Source: Dasypus novemcinctus
Lineage: Eukaryota > Chordata > Mammalia > Cingulata > Dasypodidae
NCBI RefSeq assembly: GCF_030445035.2
Contig: NC_080678.1
Location: forward strand, 115,608,599 to 115,672,598
Direction: 5' to 3'
Length of the DNA stretch: 64,000 nucleotides
Part shown: piece by piece, positions 57,100 to 64,000 of the stretch
Position numbering within the stretch: the first letter of the stretch is position 1
Layout: each line of letters starts with the position of its first letter
The notes under the pieces: model-generated
Database searches by the model: none
Seen by the model: only the letters and a program-made list of their open reading frames with translations
What the model was told of the DNA's origin: nothing
Program-made: the position numbers and the translations under genes

Positions 57100-58540
57100 A
57101 ATTATATTAAAATGGTACATATGTACAAAAAAGCATACAAACCTTAAGAACATAACTCAATGGATTTCACAAAGCAAGCCTGCTCGTGTAAATGGAGTCT
57201 GGATTGCAAAACAGTTTTTTGCCAGAAACCTGGGAGTCCTCTAAACTTCCCATCAACCAAGAGTAAATAGTATAAAAACTGTCTATCTGTGAAATTGATA
57301 TAAATGTAATTATTCAGTGTCCCGTCCTGGGTGGTTGTCCTTTCACTCTTCATTCTGTTTGTGAGGCCCGTCCATATTGTTTGCACATTTATTGCTGTGC
57401 TGTGTTTAATTCTGCTATTAACAAGCATATTTGTTGTTACTGGTTTGGAGCTATTACAAATAGTGCCATTCAGAAATTCTTGTCCACATCTTTAGTTGGA
57501 CATATATACACATCTCTGTTGTTTATATGCCTAGAAGCGCAATTGCTGGATTCCAGCATATGCATATTTTAATCTGTAGTAGATACTGTCAAAACAGCTT
57601 TCCAACGTGCTTGTACAAATATATGCAGATAAGATTCCTTTTGCACCAGCACTTTGAACCAAATCTTTCATTCCAGCCATGCTGATGGGTGGGCCTTATG
57701 GTTTTGATTTTCATCTCCCTGATGATCACTGCAGAGCAGCACCTTTTGTGTGGTTATTAGGCTTTTGGATATTCTCATCTACAAAGAGCTTCTTCAAATC
57801 TTTGCCCAATTTTCAATTGAATTCACTGTCTTTTCTGACTGATCTGTGGGAATTCTTTACATATTTTGGACACAAGGCCTTAGTCACTTTTCTAAACAAA
57901 AAGTGTCCACTAACGTAGTCCAGTTGATCAATTGCTTTCTTTATGGTTAACACCTTTGTGGCCTACTTAAGAAATATCTACCTACCCCAAAGTCATGGAA
58001 ATACTCTTTTCTATTTTCTTCTAAAAGTTTTATTGTTTTACCTTTAACATTCATTTCTACAATTCATCTGGAATTGAATATGAAGTAAAGGGTCAAGGTT
58101 TCTCATCTTACTTATGGGTACTGATTTTTTTGATGCTATTAAATGGAATATTATATATATATATATAGCCTTCCTTTTTTTTTCATACTTAGAAATGTAA
58201 TTTTGTGGGTTTTTTCCTGGTAATAGAAAGAACATTAATTTTGTCTATTCTTGAGAGCCCTTTGCATTTTAATGTAAAATTTTAGAATCAGCTTGTTGAT
58301 TTAAAAAAATAAATGAAATCCCTGCAGGGACAATGATTGCAATTGCAGTGAATCTATATCGATCAATTTGGGGAAAATGGACATTGTTATAATATTGAGT
58401 CTTCCAATCCATAAATGTGATATACCCCTTTAATTATTTGTCCTCACATTTTTCAATAGCATTTTGTAGTTTTTGTGTAGAAGTCTTGCACATCTTTTGT
58501 TATACTATTCCTAAGTAGTCAATGCTTTTAATGTAATTAA
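57100..58540 (-). pseudogene. Antisense L1 relic, part 1
   Basis: The plus strand shows complements of L1 ORF2: 'gatttttttgatgctatt', 'ttttcctggtaatagaaaga', 'atattgagtcttccaatcc' and 'tcctaagtagtcaatgc'. The left part (57,360-57,800) matches the 3' end, with a 'caattgctggattccagcat' block. It is T-rich and without a coding frame. It resumes after the insert at 58.5-59.0 kb. Confidence 0.75.
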
Positions 58541-58544
58541 GTCT

Positions 58545-58990
58545 TGTGGCAGCCAGACTTTCAGGCAACCCTCAGGAACCCCAGCTCCTGTGGTCCAGTC
58601 TTGGTAGTGCCCTCTCCCCGTGAGTGTGTGCAGGGCCTGAGGTTTACTTCTGACCAATAACATACGGCAAAGGTGGCAAAACATCATGCTCACGGATATG
58701 TTACGTTACATGAGACTCCACGTCCCAACAGCCTTGCTCTAGAACCTCTCTGGCTCCTTGAGTAGCTCTGAAGAAGCAGCTGCTGTGACTCTACAGCCAC
58801 AAGAATGGCTGACTTCTACCAGCCACCTGAGTGAGCTTAAAATTGGACCCCTCCCCAGCTGGGGGGAATGGAGAGAGCCCAGCTCTGGCCACCGCCTTGA
58901 GTGCATCTTTCCAGAGAATCCAGTGAGCTGTTGTCAGGCTCCGGACTCACAGATGAGATCATCATTATGTGTTACATGAAGCTAGCACAG
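58545..58990 (+). repeat. LTR-like (MaLR-type) insertion within the L1 relic
   Basis: The sequence 'acttctgaccaataacatac' followed by 'gctctgaagaagcagctgct', 'cagccacctgagtgagctta' and 'ccttgagtgcatctttcc' follows a dispersed mammalian LTR-like repeat that I cannot assign to a subfamily. It interrupts the antisense L1, which shows it was inserted later. Confidence 0.45.
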
Positions 58991-58994
58991 TTGT

Positions 58995-59300
58995 GATATT
59001 TGCTGCACACCATAGAAAATACTAAACTTGGCTTTCTATTGTTTGTTGCAGGCGAATGTAAAAAATTCACCTTGACCTTGTATATAGATGCTTGCTCAAC
59101 TTACTTATTAATTCTAACTGATAGCAAATACCTTTCTGGATTTTCTATGCAAGTAATCATAAACTCTTCAAAGAATGTCAGTTTTAGTTTTTCCTTTATT
59201 ATCCTTATGTCTCTTCTTAGTTGCACTGGTCAGGACTTCCAATACAGTGTGGAATAGAAGTAGTACTAGGAGACATCACTTTAGAACATCACCATAGATA
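58995..59300 (-). pseudogene. Antisense L1 relic, part 2
   Basis: 'aatacctttctggattttct', 'ttatccttatgtctcttctt' and 'cagtgtggaatagaagtagt' continue the complement of L1 ORF2 from the piece ending at 58,540. Confidence 0.65.
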
Positions 59301-59464
59301 TTTTTTTAGATGCACTGTATCAGATTAGGGAAATTCATGATCTCATTTTGGTAATTTTCCATGTATGGCTTGTTTATCTTACACAGCTGGGGAAATAAAA
59401 GTGACAGCAAAGTTCTTGATCTACAACATGTAATTTTTAAAAGTCTTAAATTATTAATTCTGGT

Positions 59465-59830
59465 TGACTATTATGGCATAGCCTATTAAAGATCATCCGT
59501 ATCCATGTGCTCCTCCGAAATTCTGAGGCTCTCTTATACCTGGAACAACCCGGTAACTAGTCTTAGTCAATGGAATGTGAGCAGATGTGAGGTTGGTCAC
59601 CTCTAGACCAAAGCAGCTAAAAATACATTGTGTCTTTCTCACGCTCACAACAAATGTTACCTAGGTAGCTATAACATGAAGGACCCACGAGACGGAAGTC
59701 TCTGACTGACCACTTGGAGGAGAGCTGTTTGGAACAGTCAATCAAACTTAGACTATGACCTGAAGAAGAAATAAGCTTGTATTGTGTTGAACCATTAACA
59801 GTAGCAGATAGCGTTACATATTCTGATTTT
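59465..59830 (+). repeat. Old LTR-like dispersed repeat
   Basis: Blocks such as 'agtcaatggaatgtgagcag', 'gaagaaataagcttgtattg' and 'tgttgaaccatt' follow a mammalian LTR-like repeat that ends in 'gaaataaac...ttgtgttaagccact'. Subfamily not assigned and divergence is high. Confidence 0.4.
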
Positions 59831-61050
59831 AAAAAGATAAAAAACTTTCCTTAAATAATACTGGTGCATGGAGAAAAGGAGCAAGGAATGATGGCATTGA
59901 GCTACCTTTTTCAGAGCTACAATAGTGGATCATTCTGAGTAAATGAGGAAAATGTTCAGCTTTCCACACCAGTAAAAATTATTCAAGTGACAGGTGTACG
60001 TTGTTCATTCATTCTGTAGTATGTACATGTAACTCCTTAGCTCTCCTCTTATCCTTTTCTAGTTTTCAATTGCCTCATTTTGCCAAAGTATCTTCTTAAA
60101 AATATCAGTGTCTTAACCTGGCTCCACGACCAGAGATCAGCCTGACAGTGCTCTGCAGAAACCACCGTGTCACCACGGGCTCCGACTCTGACCATAGGAC
60201 CATGTTATTAAATCATATTGAATCATCATATGAAGTTGTCTCAATACAACTTCAATAACAACAGAAATACTGGCAAGGGTTCACTTGAAAATAGATTGCA
60301 GTTGGATTATTTCAAAAGGCCACCTATGTACCCAGCAACACAAACTCCTAAGGCATTGTAAAAAAACTATGGAGTGGAGGGAATTTTTATACTTCAGCCA
60401 ACTCTTTTGACTGCTTTTAATTAAATACAAATGAAATAATTGACATAGAATGTCATTAGGCAATTATTTTTCTGACATTTTGTCTCTCTTGAGACACAAC
60501 TGTTTATTGCATTGATCATCCACACAATTCTTTAACTCACATGGAGATGGTTGTAATATAGTGAAAGAGTTAATATCAACTTAGTGTATCCAAGAAATTT
60601 TAGGTGAATACCATATTTGTATTCATAACACATGCTTTAGATCCCAGAGTTTTGCTCTTTTTAATCCTTTATCCACTGTAGAGATGTGGAATGTTAATTA
60701 TTTTTTCTGATTAAATATTTTAAATAAATGAATAAATTAACAACAAAAGTGAGGTTTATCTGAGAGTTTACCAACTTAATGACTGATTCTCATTTTCAGA
60801 ATAATCAGAATATTTATTCTCTTTCCCAAAATGTGCATAAATCCAACAAGAGTGCATCTGGTTCCTTGGCAAGACCTGAAGGTATTTTCCCAACAACACA
60901 GTAAACAGAGAATGTTCCCACGTCCCCACACAGGATTCTTCTTCTTCTTTTCTTTCTTTTTTTTTTTGCAAGGACATAGTCAATATTGGCTGTTCATCTT
61001 ATAATAAACATTTAAAATATTAACCTAACTTATAGCTGTTACTAAATTTA
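59831..61050. other. Gene-free stretch, nothing recognised
   Basis: AT-rich complex DNA with a T-rich run near 60,950-60,967. No gene or named repeat is supported. Confidence 0.35.
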
Positions 61051-61056
61051 TCACTG

Positions 61057-61320
61057 TCAATATATACATTCCTCGGCATTCAAATAATTTCTCAAGGCAT
61101 GAGGTAAATGCTCAAGTGCGATGAGCAGTTCATTGGGGTCTAAAACAATCAGCCATTCTGGATATTTCCTGGGAGCACAGACAAAGGTCATGAGAGTGTC
61201 CAACTGGCTTATGAAAACAGCCAACATATTGTTCCATGCATCGTAAAAGAGAGGCTGTCTCCCAGGGATGCATGTGTGGGTTTGTCTATATGTATTTCCA
61301 GAGAGATGTAATGAAAACAA
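61057..61320 (-). CDS. Possible short coding exon of unknown function
   Basis: A minus-strand frame of 87 codons has unusually protein-like composition: several Trp, Tyr, Cys and Pro residues, an amphipathic middle (YDAWNNMLAVFISQLDTLM) and a basic-acidic tail, with a TGA stop at its end. It lies in a repeat-free part of the window. I recognise no domain. A strong splice acceptor is not obvious: AG dinucleotides upstream lack a long pyrimidine tract. A random frame of this length is not rare in this window, so it may well be chance. Confidence 0.15.
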   Translation of the reverse strand: MFSLHLSGNTYRQTHTCIPGRQPLFYDAWNNMLAVFISQLDTLMTFVCAPRKYPEWLIVLDPNELLIALEHLPHALRNYLNAEECIY

Positions 61321-61329
61321 CTCTCTAGC

Positions 61330-63430
61330 TTAGACAAAAGTTTCGTGATCATTAGCAACTTGGGCTCAATTTTTATTTAGGGCCATTTTAAAAGACCCAC
61401 GTGAGAGAAGTCTGAAATAACTAAGAAGATAAAGTCCCCAGAGGTCCCCAGGGGGACCGGCTCACCTGCTAGTCTGGCCATTTGCAATAGTTTGTCTAAT
61501 AACCTGGTCAAAAGCTGACTTTGAAAACTTAATCTACTTAATCGTAGGTCTGGCTTGATAAATTATCTCGATGAACTAACCGATTAGTCCAAGTTCAAAT
61601 AGCTTAGAAAGAAAGAATCTGGTTAGGCTTCTGGCCAATATTTTCAGAACAAAACCAAGTCCTTTGCCAGCTTCCCAAACTATTGCAATCAAATCCAGAC
61701 AAAAGAAAGAGAAGATACCTCCTGGAACCTGCCAGCATTTTAACCGATCCTTCCTCCGTGCGCAGCCTTCGCCAGGAGCGCAGCATCCTGCCAAGCGCTC
61801 GCGCCTGGCTCGGCCACTGCGCTGACGCTTCAAATGACTGTCGTTTTTTCCTCTCCTGCTGCCAGCTGCTCCCGGAGCTCACCAGCCTGTGTTCTGAAGC
61901 CAAGAGTCCGTAGTAAACCTCGCAATAGCTCATGCAACCGTAATGCAATTAGTGAGGACCGCTCTCCTGCGGGGCCTCTCCCTCCACGCACTGAGTTCCC
62001 CCAAGGTTGACCACCGTGCCAAGTTAAAGGGGCTCCCAGCCTGCCGGGGAGGCTCGGGCACCCACACCGCACGGCGAGGTCCCTGCTGCCTCCGCCCTCC
62101 ACCTCTCAGGAGCACAGAAGGTGGGTCCATGGCGATCCTGTCCAGAACCCACTGGGAGGCAAGCAAAATGGTCAAGCTACTCCCATGTCCATTCTTGAGA
62201 GAAACACGGCTCAGCCAGGCTCTCCAGATGGCATGCACTTGCAAATGAAGTCCAGAATGTGAAGGAATTGGCCACCAGGGCATCCCAAGCAAATTCTAGT
62301 GATAACCAATTTCCAAAATACATCCCTGCCCTCCTTCACTGACTCCCGTATTTTCTCCCTGATGATTTATACCGGGGCATGCCCGACCTTTCGGGTGAGT
62401 GTAGTAAAGGCAATCTCTTGCCACAGCAAGGCCCCAGACTTCGGTTTTCAAATAGCATTCTCCACTAAAGGGACCCAGGACTCCCTGGAGAAATGTGACA
62501 ACTCTGTGTGCCAGAAACTCAGGCAGTGTTCCAAAAATAACGGAGACATGGCAACACGTTCCAGAGCCAGCTTGAGGAAGGGCCCATTGACCAAATCCAG
62601 GATAATGTGAGCAGCAAAATAAATAGCAATAGGAACAAATTACACTCTATTGATTAAAATAAGAATCTCTGCAGTCCGTGCTGACATACGCAAATGAATA
62701 AATCAAGAAGGAGGGGCTAAAACAGATCTTCCTCACTCTGAAATGCCAACTAACAAATGCAGAAGAAATACTGCCTTTGGAAAATCATCCTTTTTACAGC
62801 CCTCAAAATAATGACTGGTTTAGGAACAAGTCAGCAATTGATGCTAAAACTCGTGGATGAGATTTTGATGAGGAATAAGATATTTACGTCTTCTCGAGTT
62901 TTTTTTCTCACAAATTACTTATTTATCGTTACTGGAAAAATGGCAAATTTACAATGAAGCATCCGACAGACACCGCCTCAACCAGGTGAGCCAAGTTATC
63001 ATCATCTACTTTGGGGGGAACTGACTTTCTGTGTCTCTCTCTGGTAAGAGGCACTGAGAGGATGGCAGTGATCCTTCCAGAAATGCAAGCATGAATCTAG
63101 CCATAAGGCAGCAGCAAACAAAGCCAAATCGAGGGACATTCTGCAAAATAACTGGTCTTAGAGACAGAGAGAGGCTGAAGGACTATTAGGGAATTATCCA
63201 TGTTAAAGTCAAGAGATTGGAGCCTCTCCTGAGAAAGCATCGTATAGCTCTAATGGGCATTATAAATTGGTGGAATTTGAAAATGGATTGTGTATGAATG
63301 TTAAAATTACTCATGTTGATCATTGTTTGTGATTGTGTAAGAGTGTTTTCTTGTTCTTAGGAAATACACCCTAAAGTTTTTAGGAGTGAAAAGGGTATGA
63401 TGTCTGCCACTTAGTGTTATTCTTCACGGA
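61330..63430. other. Repeat-poor stretch with a CpG-richer patch
   Basis: 61,730-62,110 is GC-richer with several CpGs, shorter and weaker than a typical CpG island. 62,290-63,250 is complex DNA with no transposon landmarks, a candidate for conserved non-coding sequence. Overlapping frames up to 120 codons on both strands have no features of real genes. Confidence 0.4.
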
Positions 63431-63439
63431 AAAAAAGTC

Positions 63440-63542
63440 TCTATATACGTGTGTGTGTGTATCTATATATGCATGTTTGTATAAGTGTGTATCTATGTAT
63501 GTGTGTATTTGTGTGTGTATATGTGCGTGTGTGTATACATGA
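63440..63542 (+). repeat. TG/TATG microsatellite
   Basis: Imperfect GTGT, GTAT and TATG units over about 100 bp, passing directly into the LTR-like repeat to its right. Confidence 0.85.
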
Positions 63543-63544
63543 GT

Positions 63545-63965
63545 GTTGGAAATTGAATCATGTTCCCCACAATAGCCATGTTAGGTCCCAACCCCTTTTC
63601 CTGTGGGTTTGAACCTATTTGTAAACAGCACCTCTGCAGATGCTCTTTATTAAGGTAGGCCCAACTGAATGAACGAGGGCCTTAATCCAATGTGGCTGAG
63701 TCCCAAAAGCAAAGGGATTTGGACATGGAGACTGAAGCCACAGGGAGGAGCCAGAGCTGGAGGTCAACTGATGCTGCCATGTGCATCTCCATGTGATGGA
63801 AAAGCTGAGGACCAAGGATCACTGGCAGCCAGCCCCAATGTGCCACAGTCTTCCAGGCTAGCACTGGCTTGATGACACCCTGATTTTGGATTTCTCCTAG
63901 CTTCAAAACTGTGAGCCAATAAATCCTCGTTGTTTAAAGCAATGCATTATACGGTTTCATTTAGC
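63545..63965 (+). mobile_element. MaLR-like LTR, sense
   Basis: 'ggaaattgaatcatgttccc', 'ggtcccaaccccttttcctg', 'ccttaatccaatgtggctga', 'gattttggatttctcctagc', 'aaaactgtgagccaataaat' and 'gctgagaaactaag' follow the MaLR plan in order, with AATAAA near 63,919. It is a solitary LTR similar in layout to the one at 22.9 kb but clearly a different copy or subfamily. Confidence 0.55.
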
Positions 63966-64000
63966 AGCTGAGAAACTAAGGTACCAGGGATGCTCTAAAT

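Noticed and set aside
61730..62110. CpG island promoter
   Set aside because: GC-richer, but short and with modest CpG density; no adjoining exon or initiation signal could be identified, so only a note is given.

Overview
The window looks like mammalian nuclear DNA, and no confidently recognisable cellular protein-coding gene lies in it. The best clue to the host is three copies of a roughly 390-415 bp tRNA-headed SINE with an A-rich tail, which I recognise as the DAS family of armadillos and relatives. Together with MIR, L2, L1 and MaLR fossils this points to Xenarthra, most likely an armadillo. The species call is inference from remembered repeat families, not from a search.

Layout: positions 1-10,150 are mostly sequence without repeats I can name. 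From 10,180 to 14,000 there are MIR, L2 and one ERVL-like LTR fragment. An old L1/HAL1 ORF1 relic lies near 15,300-15,760. Positions 16,200-22,900 are largely free of recognisable repeats, with a GGGGA array at 20.2 kb. A MaLR LTR sits at 22.9 kb, followed by a long antisense L1 relic (24.0-28.0 kb) carrying one SINE. Further L1, L2 and MIR fragments occur at 29.4, 33.2, 34.8 and 36.7-38.1 kb. A SINE with clean target-site duplications lies at 40.8 kb.

The outstanding object is a provirus at 42,368-47,891 on the minus strand. It has two 1,022-bp LTRs that I count as differing at only two bases, a 6-bp target duplication (GTACAT), a tRNA-Lys1,2 primer-binding site, a purine-rich PPT, a splice donor and a splice acceptor. 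Its inside is gutted: an N-terminal gag matrix piece, about 1.08 kb of AT-rich sequence of unknown origin in place of the rest of gag, pro and most of pol, the end of integrase, and an env TM remnant with stop codons. The leader holds a 217-bp tandem repeat (about 3.7 copies) and each LTR holds 23-bp x5 and 28-bp x5 arrays. Near-identical LTRs around an old, broken interior suggest a non-autonomous class II (betaretrovirus-like) lineage mobilised in trans, comparable in logic to mouse ETn/MusD.

After the provirus come another SINE, L2 and L1 pieces, a sense L1 3' end (55.0-56.8 kb), an antisense L1 (57.1-59.3 kb) split by an LTR-like insert, and more unassigned sequence to the end, closing with a MaLR-like LTR. 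The open reading frames in the window are short and mostly chance or repeat-derived; the one cellular-looking frame (61,057-61,320, minus) is reported at low confidence.
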